A stretch of DNA of 38,668 nucleotides, taken from Opitutia bacterium. Its GTDB lineage: Bacteria; Verrucomicrobiota; Verrucomicrobiia; Opitutales; Opitutaceae. The notes below the pieces were generated by a model. That model made no database searches. It saw only the letters and a program-made list of their open reading frames with translations, and had not been told where the DNA came from. The DNA is taken from positions 1 to 38,668 of the forward strand of contig CANJIU010000094.1 of the NCBI GenBank assembly GCA_947474365.1, in the 5' to 3' direction. Position numbers and translations under genes: made by a program. Positions 15,497 through 24,207 of the stretch are shown one piece after another. Position 1 is the first letter of the stretch. Every line of letters begins with the position of its first letter.

Positions 15497-16864
15497 ATGA
15501 TTCAATTGCCACAGACCACAGGAGGGGCGGGGGATCCCGGCTGGCGCCGCAAAGGGACGTCGCCGAGTTTGCCGGAGGTGCATGGCACGATCGTGGTGCC
15601 GGCGAACGCGACGTTTTGGAGAAAGTGCGTCGCCTTTGCCGGTCCGGGGTTCCTGGTGGCGGTAGGCTACATGGACCCGGGCAACTGGGCCACCGATCTC
15701 GCCGGCGGCGCCAAATTCGGCTATTCGCTGCTGGCCGTCATCATGATTTCCAACCTGATGGCGATATTGCTGCAGCATCTCTGCATCAAACTTGGCATCG
15801 CGACGGGCCGGGATTTGGCACAGGCGTGCCGGGATCACTATCCGACGCCGATCGTTTGGTTTCTCTGGATCTTGTGCGAGCTCGCGATCGCGGCGTGTGA
15901 TCTTGCCGAGGTGGTGGGTTCGGCGATTGCCTTGCAACTTCTCTTCGGAATTCCGCTGGTCTGGGGATGCGTCATCACTGCGGTGGACGTAATGATCGTA
16001 CTGCTGCTCCAGAACAAGGGATTCCGCTACCTTGAAATTGTCGTCATTACCCTGATTGCGACGATCGGTTCGTGCTTTGCGGTCGAATTGCTGCTGGCCA
16101 AGCCGGCGCTGGGGGACGTCCTGACGGGCTTCGTGCCCCGGACGGAGATTGTGACGAATCCGGCCATGCTCTATCTCGCCATCGGCATACTTGGCGCGAC
16201 GGTCATGCCGCACAATCTGTATCTGCATTCGTCCATCGTGCAGACCCGCAAGTACGCTCAGACGGCCAGCGGTAAACGCGAGGCGATCCGGTTCGGCACG
16301 ATCGACTCGACGTTTGCGTTGATGTTCGCCCTTTTTATCAACGCCGCGATTCTCATCCTGGCGGCGGCGACTTTTCATCGGAGCGGACATCATGATGTAG
16401 GCGAGATTCAGGTGGCGTTTCATCTGCTCGACGGACTGCTCGGGGTGAAATTCGCGGCGGTGCTGTTCGCGGTGGCGCTGCTTGCGTCGGGTCAGAACTC
16501 GACGCTGACCGGCACGCTGGCGGGGCAGATCGTGATGGAGGGGTTCATCAACATCCGCCTGCGGCCGTGGCTGCGCCGGCTGATCACAAGGGCGATTGCG
16601 ATTGTGCCGGCGGTCGTCGTCATTGGGATGTTTGGCGAGAGCCGAAGTACGGACCTGCTGGTGGCAAGCCAGGTTTGCCTGAGCATGCAATTGGGATTCG
16701 CGTGCTGGCCGCTGATGCGGTTCACGAGTGATCGGGCCAAGATGGGTGAATTTGTGAATTCGCTCTGGATTCGGTTGCTCGGGTGGGGCATCACCCTGTT
16801 AATCATCGGACTGAACGCGAAGCTGCTGTGGGACATGGTGGAAGACGTGTGGCACGGCAAGTGA
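15497..16864 (+). CDS. mntH: Nramp-family divalent metal transporter
   Basis: An inner-membrane, proton-coupled importer of Mn2+ and Fe2+ (455 residues). A hydrophilic N-terminal stretch of about 40 residues precedes the first membrane segment. The metal-binding motif DPGNWATDLAGG (Asp60-Asn63) is in TM1, and GATVMPHNLYLHSSIVQTR carries the TM6 Met. About 11 hydrophobic segments can be followed. QNSTLTGTLAGQIVMEGFI is a further Nramp signature. The gene follows the barrel gene by 10 bases and stands opposite the MntR-type repressor, which supports manganese as the main substrate. The start is ATG at 15497. Confidence 0.96.
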   Translation: MIQLPQTTGGAGDPGWRRKGTSPSLPEVHGTIVVPANATFWRKCVAFAGPGFLVAVGYMDPGNWATDLAGGAKFGYSLLAVIMISNLMAILLQHLCIKLGIATGRDLAQACRDHYPTPIVWFLWILCELAIAACDLAEVVGSAIALQLLFGIPLVWGCVITAVDVMIVLLLQNKGFRYLEIVVITLIATIGSCFAVELLLAKPALGDVLTGFVPRTEIVTNPAMLYLAIGILGATVMPHNLYLHSSIVQTRKYAQTASGKREAIRFGTIDSTFALMFALFINAAILILAAATFHRSGHHDVGEIQVAFHLLDGLLGVKFAAVLFAVALLASGQNSTLTGTLAGQIVMEGFINIRLRPWLRRLITRAIAIVPAVVVIGMFGESRSTDLLVASQVCLSMQLGFACWPLMRFTSDRAKMGEFVNSLWIRLLGWGITLLIIGLNAKLLWDMVEDVWHGK

Positions 16865-16916
16865 TGCGCGAGGCGTGACCGAAGATTCCGCTCCGCCCCA
16901 GATTTTCGCCCCACCC

Positions 16917-17369
16917 ATGTATAAAAAAATCCTCGTCGCGCTCGAAAACGGCCGGGCCGATGACACGCTCCTGCCGCACATCGCTGAACTCGCGCGGCGC
17001 TTGGGTTCGGAGCTGCTTTTGGTCCACGTGGCAGATGGCTTCGCCGCCAGGAATTTCACTCAGCTGAAGCTGGCCGAGTCCGACGAAATGAAGTCCGATC
17101 GCGCCTACCTTGCTGGCGTGGCGGAGCGGCTGAAGGCCACTGGATTGGCCGTCTCTACTGAGCTGGCCTTGGGCAATCCCCCGACCGAGATCCTTCGGTC
17201 CGCCCAAGCCCAGGCATGCGATTTGATCGCCATGACATCACACGGCCACAAATTGGTCGGGGATTTCTTTCTCGGCAGCACCATTGACAAGGTCCGGCAC
17301 AACACCGCGATTCCGATTCTGGTCGTACGTTCAGGAGGCGCGACCTCAGCACCGTTTTCCGTTGAATGA
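16917..17369 (+). CDS. Universal stress protein family protein
   Basis: A 150-residue single-domain UspA-type protein. I chose the ATG at 16917, which begins MYKKILVALENGR, the standard first strand of the fold; the GTG at 16875 would add 14 residues of low similarity. The C-terminal nucleotide-loop region is GHKLVGDFFLGSTIDKVRHNTAIPILVVR, with the G-x2-G-x9-G(S/T) pattern of ATP-binding Usp proteins nearly intact. It is cytoplasmic, with an adaptive role in stress. It lies about 50 bases after mntH, and Usp genes often accompany Nramp transporters, so it may be coregulated. Confidence 0.9.
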   Translation: MYKKILVALENGRADDTLLPHIAELARRLGSELLLVHVADGFAARNFTQLKLAESDEMKSDRAYLAGVAERLKATGLAVSTELALGNPPTEILRSAQAQACDLIAMTSHGHKLVGDFFLGSTIDKVRHNTAIPILVVRSGGATSAPFSVE

Positions 17370-17571
17370 GACGGTCCTTGCGAGCCGCGCCTGCGGTCCC
17401 CGCGGGCCCGGCCGTGTCGACGGCAGGCCTTTCCTGGATAATTTCAAATCATTCACGGTCGGGCTTGAGAAATGCCGGAGACCACGCATCACTCTTTCCC
17501 GTGGCGTGCGTCTGCACTTATCGCCACGGCAAAGCTCGCATGTATTTCCCCACTCGGCCCCCATCGCACGC

Positions 17572-20208
17572 ATGACAGGACCCCGGATCGCCCACCCTTT
17601 TTCCGGGGGACCGGATTGTCGGCTGACGTCGCATCGAAATCTGCCGGGTTTCGTCGTAGGTGTGGTGATGGCCATTGCCAGCCTGACCTGGGCCGCGGAA
17701 CCGGCGGAAGTGCAGAAGGGATTGCTGGCGGGCAACTATGCGGCGGTGATCAAGCAGGCGACCGGGGAGTTACGCGACTCGCCCGGTAACACCGAGTGGT
17801 CGTTATTGCTGGTCCGGGCGCTGCTCGCCGTCGGCCGCAATGCGGATGCCGACAAGGCGATGAAGGAAGCTCTGGCTCAGGATGTCCGCAGCATCCGGTT
17901 GCGTTGGTTGGCGCGGGAGGTGGCGTATGCCAACGGCCGGCCCGAAGAGGCCGCCGAGCGCGTGGACGAAGTGCGCCGGGCGGTTCGCGACAGTCCTTGG
18001 ATGTATCGGGCGCCGGCGGATCTCGTGGTTTTTGGCCGTGCGGCACTCCTGCTCAACCTCGATCCGAAGGATGTCCTCGAGAAGGTTTTTGGAGCGGCGC
18101 AAAAGGCTGATCCGAAATTGCGCGATGTCTATCTCGCGCGGGGTGAGCTGGCGCTGGAAAAACACGATTTCCCGCTTGCGGCCAGGGCGTTTGATGAAGG
18201 CCTGAAACAATTGCCGGAGGACCCTGATCTGTTGTGTGGCCGCGGCCGGGCCTATGCCGGGGGCGATCGTGACGTATCGATCGCGGCCTATAATGCGGCC
18301 TTGAAGCAAAATCCGCGGCACGTGCCCACGCTGCTCCAGTTTGCGGCCCGCCATATCGATGCTGAGGCCTATGACGAAGCGGCGAAGGTCCTCGATATTA
18401 TCGTCGACGTGAATCCTGTCCAACCGGACGCGTGGGCCTATCGGGCGGTCATCGCGCATTTGAAAAACGATCCGGCGGGCGAACGTTTTGCCCGGGAGAA
18501 AGCGCTCTCGTCGTGGCGCAAGAATCCGCGGGTGGACCATTTGATTGGGGAAAAGCTGTCTGCAAAATACCGGTTTGCCGAAGGCGCGGCGTATCAGCGG
18601 CAGGCGCGTGAAGTGGACGCGGAGTACCTCCCGGCAAAGGCGCAACTGGCGAATGATCTGCTGCGTTTGGGAGAGGAGGCGGAGGGGTGGGCGCTGGCGC
18701 AGGCCGTCCACGAAAAAAATGAGTACGATGTCGAGGCCTACAATCTGGTGACGTTGCGCGATTCGATGAGCAAGTATGCGGCGCTGACCAACGACGACTT
18801 CGTCATTCGGATGGCGGGACCGGAGGTTGCCATCTACGGTCCGCGGGTCCTCGCTTTGTTGCGCCGCGCGAAGCAGACGCTCACGACGAAGTACGGGGTG
18901 GAACTGGCGAAGCCGACTTACGTCGAAATTTTCGCCGAGCAGCGTGATTTTGCCGTGCGCACGTTTGGCCTTCCCGACGTCGCGGGTTTTCTCGGCGTCT
19001 GTTTCGGCCGCGTGGTGACCGCCAACAGCCCGGCGTCGAGTTCTTCGGCGACGAATTGGGAATCGGTGCTGTGGCACGAGTTCTGCCATGTGGTGACCCT
19101 GCAGATGACCAAGAACAAGATGCCGCGTTGGTTGAGTGAAGGCATCTCGGTTTACGAGGAGCGTCAGGTGCAACCGTCTTCGGGGATGCGCATAGATTCG
19201 CGTTATCGCGAAATGATCCTTGGCGATGATTTGGTCCCGGTCGGCAAGCTGAGTGCGGCGTTTCTCTCACCAAAGACGTCCCGACACCTCCAGTTTGCCT
19301 ATCTCGAATCTTCGCTCGTGGTCGAATTCATCATCGGTCGTTTTGGGATCGAAAAGCTGCGGAACATTCTGGCCGACCTGAAGGGCGGCACGGAAATCAA
19401 TGTCGCGCTGGCGAAGCACACGGTCGAACTGGAAACGCTCGAAAAGGATTTTGCCGAATATGCGAAGGAGCAGGCCAAGCAGCTGGCGCCCAAATTGGAT
19501 TGGACGCGGCCCGAGCCGGAGTTGCTCATGCCCGATGGTGCCGCCGAACTGGCGATCTGGGAGTTGAAGCATCCGGATAATTTCCATACCTTGCGGCTGA
19601 AGGCGCAGCAATTGGTCGAGCGACAAAAATGGGAGGCGGCCAAGGTCCCGCTGCGGAAACTCGTCGAACTTTACCCGGCGCAAAAAGGCAGCGATTCGGT
19701 CTATCGCACCCTGGTGGCCGCACTGAAGGCGCTCAATGACACGGCGAGTGAGCGCGAGGTCTTGAAAAAATGGGCTGAGGTGGATGACGAGGCGACCGAT
19801 GCCTACCTGCGTCTGATGGAGCTTGGGACCGCGGATCGGGACTGGCCGGTTGTGATGCGCAATGCGGAGCGATACCTTGCGGTCAACCCCTTGGTTGCGC
19901 CGCCCTATCGGTACCTGGCTCAGGCGGCGACCGCCACCGGAGACGAGTCGGCCGCGGTGGTGGCCTGGCGGACCCTTATCCAACTGGATGTGCCGGAGCG
20001 GGCGGATGCTCACTTTCAGCTGGCGCGCTTGCTCCACCGGCGGGGTGAGACCGCTGAGGCACGTCGGCACCTGTTGCTCGCTTTGGAGGAGACCCCTCGG
20101 TACCGGGAGGCGTTGACCCTTCTTTTGGAAATCAACCGGCCGGGCGCCGGACAACCAAAGCAAACGGGAGCCGCTGAAAACGCTCAGCCCGCCAAAAAGG
20201 CCGAATGA
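17572..20208 (+). CDS. Exported TPR protein with an HExxH peptidase-like domain
   Basis: An 878-residue protein with a signal peptide (hydrophobic core LPGFVVGVVMAIASL, ending TWAAEPA near residue 42). TPR-like helices fill about 45-420. The middle holds a gluzincin-type zinc centre, H502-E-F-C-H506, with the third-ligand candidate Glu523 in PRWLSEGISVYEE, as in the peptidase MA-like superfamily. More TPR-like repeats follow (about 650-860) and a Lys/Pro/Ala-rich tail. I chose the ATG at 17572; the frame is open to 17284 but overlaps the Usp gene. Its stop overlaps the first DUF4159 gene (ATGA), making it the first gene of the large operon. Whether it cleaves anything is unknown. Confidence 0.82.
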   Translation: MTGPRIAHPFSGGPDCRLTSHRNLPGFVVGVVMAIASLTWAAEPAEVQKGLLAGNYAAVIKQATGELRDSPGNTEWSLLLVRALLAVGRNADADKAMKEALAQDVRSIRLRWLAREVAYANGRPEEAAERVDEVRRAVRDSPWMYRAPADLVVFGRAALLLNLDPKDVLEKVFGAAQKADPKLRDVYLARGELALEKHDFPLAARAFDEGLKQLPEDPDLLCGRGRAYAGGDRDVSIAAYNAALKQNPRHVPTLLQFAARHIDAEAYDEAAKVLDIIVDVNPVQPDAWAYRAVIAHLKNDPAGERFAREKALSSWRKNPRVDHLIGEKLSAKYRFAEGAAYQRQAREVDAEYLPAKAQLANDLLRLGEEAEGWALAQAVHEKNEYDVEAYNLVTLRDSMSKYAALTNDDFVIRMAGPEVAIYGPRVLALLRRAKQTLTTKYGVELAKPTYVEIFAEQRDFAVRTFGLPDVAGFLGVCFGRVVTANSPASSSSATNWESVLWHEFCHVVTLQMTKNKMPRWLSEGISVYEERQVQPSSGMRIDSRYREMILGDDLVPVGKLSAAFLSPKTSRHLQFAYLESSLVVEFIIGRFGIEKLRNILADLKGGTEINVALAKHTVELETLEKDFAEYAKEQAKQLAPKLDWTRPEPELLMPDGAAELAIWELKHPDNFHTLRLKAQQLVERQKWEAAKVPLRKLVELYPAQKGSDSVYRTLVAALKALNDTASEREVLKKWAEVDDEATDAYLRLMELGTADRDWPVVMRNAERYLAVNPLVAPPYRYLAQAATATGDESAAVVAWRTLIQLDVPERADAHFQLARLLHRRGETAEARRHLLLALEETPRYREALTLLLEINRPGAGQPKQTGAAENAQPAKKAE

Positions 20209-21071
20209 AACGCGTTCTTTCCGGGCTGGCGATTTTCCTCGTGGTTGGCGGGGCCTCCTGGGCGCAACGCGGCTACGGTTTTAGCGGCGAAGGCGGGTTC
20301 GTCTCCGAGTCGACGCGCACCCCTCGCGAAATTCCGACGCACAGCACCGGGACTCCGGTATGGACCAATCCCAACGCGTTTGAAAAGGATGTCTTCACGT
20401 TCGCGCGAATTCGCTACTCAAGCGGACGGAGCTATGGGTATGGCCGCGGAAATTGGCTCACCGACGCGCCGGACAGCGATCTCAATTTTTCCTACCGTCT
20501 CCAACAGATGACTTCCGTCCGGGCGAATCCAGATGGACGATTTCTCAGCATCAGCGATCCTGAACTGGCGGATTATCCTTGGATTTATATCGTCGAGCCC
20601 GGCCGGCTTTTGTTCAGCGACGAAGAGGTGACGGCGTTGCGAAAATATCTCCTGAACGGTGGTTTTCTGATGTTCGATGATTTCTGGGGCGACTCTGCGT
20701 GGCGGAACGTCGAAAGTCAGATGAAGCGCGTATTTCCCGACCGGTCGTTTGGCGAGTTGTCGCTGGACCATCCACTCTACCACTGCGTTTTCGAGATCAA
20801 GGAGAAGGGGCAGTGTCCCAACGTGCGCACGGGTGAGGAAAGCCAGTTTACCGGTGTGACATGGGAACGTCACGATGGCGACACTCGGACCGTCCATCAC
20901 CGGGCGATTCACGACGAACGCGGCCGGATGATGGTGTTTGCCGCTCACAATACCGACAACGGGGACGGTTGGGAGCGGGAGGGAGAGTATGCGTATTACT
21001 TCAAAAATTTTTCCGAAAAGATCGCCTATCCCCTCGGGATCAATGTCGTCTTTTACGCGATGACGCACTGA
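20205..21071 (+). CDS. Exported DUF4159 protein (first paralogue)
   Basis: A 288-residue protein with a signal peptide (1-20, ending SWAQ). The mature part carries the DUF4159 pattern: FTFARIRYSSG, DLNFSYRLQQMTSVRANPDG, DYPWIYIVEPG, LNGGFLMFDDFWG and, at the end, YPLGINVVFYAMTH. DUF4159 is a Rossmann-like domain related to the class I glutamine-amidotransferase fold, often in bacteria with MoxR/BatA operons; no activity is established. The start overlaps the preceding stop (ATGA), implying coupled translation. The next gene is a clear paralogue. Confidence 0.85.
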   Translation: MKRVLSGLAIFLVVGGASWAQRGYGFSGEGGFVSESTRTPREIPTHSTGTPVWTNPNAFEKDVFTFARIRYSSGRSYGYGRGNWLTDAPDSDLNFSYRLQQMTSVRANPDGRFLSISDPELADYPWIYIVEPGRLLFSDEEVTALRKYLLNGGFLMFDDFWGDSAWRNVESQMKRVFPDRSFGELSLDHPLYHCVFEIKEKGQCPNVRTGEESQFTGVTWERHDGDTRTVHHRAIHDERGRMMVFAAHNTDNGDGWEREGEYAYYFKNFSEKIAYPLGINVVFYAMTH

Positions 21072-21073
21072 CC

Positions 21074-22117
21074 ATGCGTTCCCCGCCCATGTCGATTACC
21101 TCCTCCCCTTTGGGTGCGCCCAATAGCTCCGATTGCACGATGTTCGGATGCCTTGGGCTGGGCGTTCGGCGGGTGCTCGGGGCGGCGCTGCTCTTTTGGG
21201 GAATCGGGTTTGCACACGCGCAGCCGCGCCCGCCGCGCTGGTCCGGATTTGGGAACGAGAACGATGCCGGGGGTTCGCTTGTGCGAACTGAAGGCAGCGG
21301 GATTATCGACGAGGACTTGGTCAAGACCGCCCGCGAGGTGGTTTCCCACAGCACGGGGACACCTGATTGGAGCAATCCCGCGGGATTCGAGAAGGACGTT
21401 TTCACGTTTGCGCGGGCGATTTTCAAAGTCGGTCCCAATACCGACCCGGGTTATGGCTTCGGTAAGAGGCTGGGGTGGTGGGTGGATTTTCCAGATGCCG
21501 ACCTGAATCTCTCGTATCGGCTGCAGCAGATGACCTCGATCCGGACCGATCCCAACGGTCGGACGATGAAGCTTACGGATCCGGATCTCCGCAATTACCC
21601 GTTCCTGATTATGGAGCATCCGGGGTATATCATCCTGAAGGAAGCAGAGGTGGCAGGGCTCCGAGGCTACCTGCTCGCCGGCGGGACGCTGGTGATCATC
21701 GATTTTTGGAACAACACGGAGTGGAATGGCTTCGCAGGGGCCATGAAGAAGGTCCTTCCGGAACGGGATTGGACGGAGCTGACGATGGAGCACCCGATTT
21801 TCAACTGTGTGTTTCAATTGCCCGGGCCGATGCAGCGGCTGCAGGTTCCCACGATGCAGTTTTGGAATCGGCAGCACGACTTCGACAATCCGAACTCCCC
21901 GCCCCTCCAGATCGACCGCGGCAAGGGCTGGGAAAAGATGTCTGTTCGGGCGATTCTCGACGAAAAAGGCCACATGATGGTCGTCGCATTTCACAACAGC
22001 GACATCACCGACGGCTGGGAGCGCGAGGGTGAAAACGCCGACTACTTCAAGGTTTTTTCCGAGCGCATCTGCTATCCGCTCGGGGTAAATTTGATTTTCT
22101 ACCTGATGACCCATTGA
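21074..22117 (+). CDS. Exported DUF4159 protein (second paralogue)
   Basis: A second DUF4159 protein (347 residues from ATG 21074, two bases after the previous stop). It shares with its neighbour the stretches STGTPDWSNP, FEKDVFTFARA, DLNLSYRLQQMTSIR and YPLGVNLIFYLMTH. The signal sequence is easier to explain from the later ATG at 21140 (MFGCLGLGVRR..., ending FAHA), so the true start may be there. Differences include an extra loop (RLGWWVDFPD) and NRQHDFDNPNSPPLQ. The tandem pair suggests duplication and perhaps a hetero-pair. Function unknown. Confidence 0.83.
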   Translation: MRSPPMSITSSPLGAPNSSDCTMFGCLGLGVRRVLGAALLFWGIGFAHAQPRPPRWSGFGNENDAGGSLVRTEGSGIIDEDLVKTAREVVSHSTGTPDWSNPAGFEKDVFTFARAIFKVGPNTDPGYGFGKRLGWWVDFPDADLNLSYRLQQMTSIRTDPNGRTMKLTDPDLRNYPFLIMEHPGYIILKEAEVAGLRGYLLAGGTLVIIDFWNNTEWNGFAGAMKKVLPERDWTELTMEHPIFNCVFQLPGPMQRLQVPTMQFWNRQHDFDNPNSPPLQIDRGKGWEKMSVRAILDEKGHMMVVAFHNSDITDGWEREGENADYFKVFSERICYPLGVNLIFYLMTH

Positions 22118-22145
22118 TCGCAGCCCCCGAACGAAAAATTCCTTC

Positions 22146-23210
22146 ATGAGCATCCCTGCCGAATCCAACCAACCGCCCGCCCTCCTTCCCACCGTTCCCC
22201 CTGTCACCGGCTTTGCCGCCGAGCGTGAAACGGCGGAGCGCTTGATCGAAGGCCGCGTGAAAATCGAGGCCGAGCTCTCCAAGGTCATCATCGGTCAGCG
22301 GGACGTCATCGAGCAGATCATGATCGCCCTCATGGCCGGTGGTCACTGTCTCATCACCGGCGCGCCCGGTCTCGCCAAGACCCTGCTCGTGAAATCCATC
22401 GCGCAGATTTTCCACCTGAAGTTTCAACGCATCCAGTTTACTCCCGATCTGATGCCGGCAGATATCACCGGGACGGAAATTCTGCAGGACGATGGCAACG
22501 GTGGCCGGCGGCTGGCGTTCGTCCGTGGTCCGGTCTTCGCGAACATGATCCTCGCGGACGAAATCAACCGCACGCCGCCCAAGACGCAGGCCGCTCTGCT
22601 TGAGGCGATGCAGGAGCATCAGGTGACTGCCTCCGGGGTGCGCCACCCATTGGAGGAACCGTTTTTTGTTCTCGCCACCCAAAACCCGATCGAGATGGAA
22701 GGCACCTACCCGCTGCCGGAGGCGCAGCTCGATCGTTTTATGTTCAACGTGGTGATGGACTACCTCCCGGAGGCGGACGAAGTGAAGGTCGTCACGCAAA
22801 CGACGGCGGGACGACCCGCATCGATCGATCCGCTCTTTACCGGCGAGGATGTGCTGCGGTTCCACGAACTCGTGCGCAAGGTGCCGGTCGCCGAAGAAAT
22901 GGTGCGGTACGCGGTGCAGCTGGCATCCGCCTCGCGCCCGCATCAGCCTTCCACGCCGGACTTTGTCAACGATTGGGTCAGCTGGGGCGCGGGCACCCGG
23001 GCGGGACAATTCATCATTCTCGGGGCGAAGGCGCGCGCTCTCTTGCGGGGCCGGGCGCACGTGACGAGCGAGGACATTCAGGCGCTCGCGGTGCCCGCTC
23101 TGCGTCATCGCATTTTGTTGAACTATCGCGCGGAAGCAGAAGGCATCAAGATCGACGAGGTCGTGAAGCGGCTGTTGGCGAGCGTCAAGACCCCCGTCAA
23201 GGGAGCCTGA
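22146..23210 (+). CDS. MoxR-family AAA+ ATPase
   Basis: A 354-residue cytoplasmic ATPase. Walker A is GAPGLAKT (72-79) and Walker B is ILADEIN (135-141); RTPPKTQAALLEAMQEHQVT and LATQNPIEMEGTYPLPEAQLDRF are diagnostic of MoxR. A C-terminal lid domain follows. MoxR proteins act as chaperones that mature or insert partners carrying VWA domains, usually encoded just downstream, and here DUF58 and two VWA-like proteins follow. It lies 28 bases after the second DUF4159 gene and about 40 bases before the DUF58 gene. Confidence 0.96.
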   Translation: MSIPAESNQPPALLPTVPPVTGFAAERETAERLIEGRVKIEAELSKVIIGQRDVIEQIMIALMAGGHCLITGAPGLAKTLLVKSIAQIFHLKFQRIQFTPDLMPADITGTEILQDDGNGGRRLAFVRGPVFANMILADEINRTPPKTQAALLEAMQEHQVTASGVRHPLEEPFFVLATQNPIEMEGTYPLPEAQLDRFMFNVVMDYLPEADEVKVVTQTTAGRPASIDPLFTGEDVLRFHELVRKVPVAEEMVRYAVQLASASRPHQPSTPDFVNDWVSWGAGTRAGQFIILGAKARALLRGRAHVTSEDIQALAVPALRHRILLNYRAEAEGIKIDEVVKRLLASVKTPVKGA

Positions 23211-23250
23211 ACGCGGCGAGCACGCAACGTCACTTTCCCTCCCGCCTGCC

Positions 23251-24207
23251 ATGTCCGCCTCCACCAGTACCCCTGCGCTCGCTTCGGCGAAGCTCATCGA
23301 CCCACAGGCGTTGATGACGATTCGCAGTCTGGAGCTGCGGGCGCGTGCGGTGGTAGAGGGTTTTTGGAGCGGGATGCACCGCAGCCCCTACCACGGATTT
23401 TCGGTCGAGTTTACGGAGTACCGGCAGTATACGCCGGGCGATGATCCCCGTTATCTGGACTGGCGCGTATTTGCCCGCAGCGATCGTTACTTCATCAAGA
23501 AATACGAGGACGAGACGAACCTCCGTGTTCATCTCCTCGCGGATCGCAGCCGCTCGATGGACTACGGTTCGATTGGCTTCACCAAGGGCACCTACGCTGG
23601 AACTCTCGCCGCCACGCTCGCGTACTTCCTCCATCTGCAAGGCGATGCGGTGGGGCTGCTGACCTTCGATGAAGAGGTCCGTGAATTCCTTCCGGCCCGT
23701 CACCGGGTCGGGCACCTCCGGCAGATCATGCATGCCTTGGAGCGGCCAGCCACCGGGCAGGCGACCAATCTCGAAGCCCCGTTGGAGCGGATCAACTCCC
23801 TGATTCGCAAGCGCGGGTTGGTGGCGCTAATCTCTGACTTTCTTGCCCCGATTGATCGACTGGAGCGCAATCTCATCGCGCTGACCGCGGGAGGGCAGGA
23901 GGTGACGGTTTTTCACATCGTCGACCCGGCGGAACTGAATCTCGGAATCGAAGCGCCGGCGCTGTTTGAAGACGTCGAATCGTCACGGAGTATCTACATT
24001 GATCCCGTTCTGGCCCGTGCCGATTATATGAAACGATTCGCCGCCCACGGCGAGGCGTTGCGGGCGATTTGCCGCAAGCTCGGCGTGAGCTACCTGCAGC
24101 TTTCCACGGCGCAACCGTTGGAAATCGCGCTGTTTGAGTTCCTGCAGCAACGGATGCGACGGGGACGCCTTTTCCGGCGGGCGCGCTCGAGCGGAGGGTC
24201 CTCGTGA
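23251..24207 (+). CDS. DUF58 (VWA-like) protein
   Basis: A 318-residue protein of the DUF58 family, the usual partner of MoxR. Diagnostic stretches are SVEFTEYRQYTPGDDPRYLDW (residues 51-71), ARSDRYFIKKYEDE, and a VWA-like MIDAS start LLADRSRSM (D98, S100, S102). No membrane segment is evident, so it is probably cytoplasmic or peripheral. The stop overlaps the GTG start of the next gene (GTGA). It is thought to help MoxR handle membrane or periplasmic clients; the specific client here is unknown. Confidence 0.93.
   Translation: MSASTSTPALASAKLIDPQALMTIRSLELRARAVVEGFWSGMHRSPYHGFSVEFTEYRQYTPGDDPRYLDWRVFARSDRYFIKKYEDETNLRVHLLADRSRSMDYGSIGFTKGTYAGTLAATLAYFLHLQGDAVGLLTFDEEVREFLPARHRVGHLRQIMHALERPATGQATNLEAPLERINSLIRKRGLVALISDFLAPIDRLERNLIALTAGGQEVTVFHIVDPAELNLGIEAPALFEDVESSRSIYIDPVLARADYMKRFAAHGEALRAICRKLGVSYLQLSTAQPLEIALFEFLQQRMRRGRLFRRARSSGGSS

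Noticed and set aside
15377..16690. Minus-strand open frame of 437 codons
   Set aside because: It is antisense to mntH and rich in Arg, His and Gln, typical of a shadow.
17370..17571. Possible small gene between the Usp and TPR-peptidase genes
   Set aside because: Frames here are either upstream extension of the next gene or antisense, with no conserved pattern; no clear promoter or terminator was seen either.
17803..19173. Minus-strand open frame of 456 codons
   Set aside because: It is antisense to the TPR-peptidase gene and shows no motif.
22047..23297. Minus-strand open frame of 416 codons
   Set aside because: It is antisense to the MoxR gene, which is certain.
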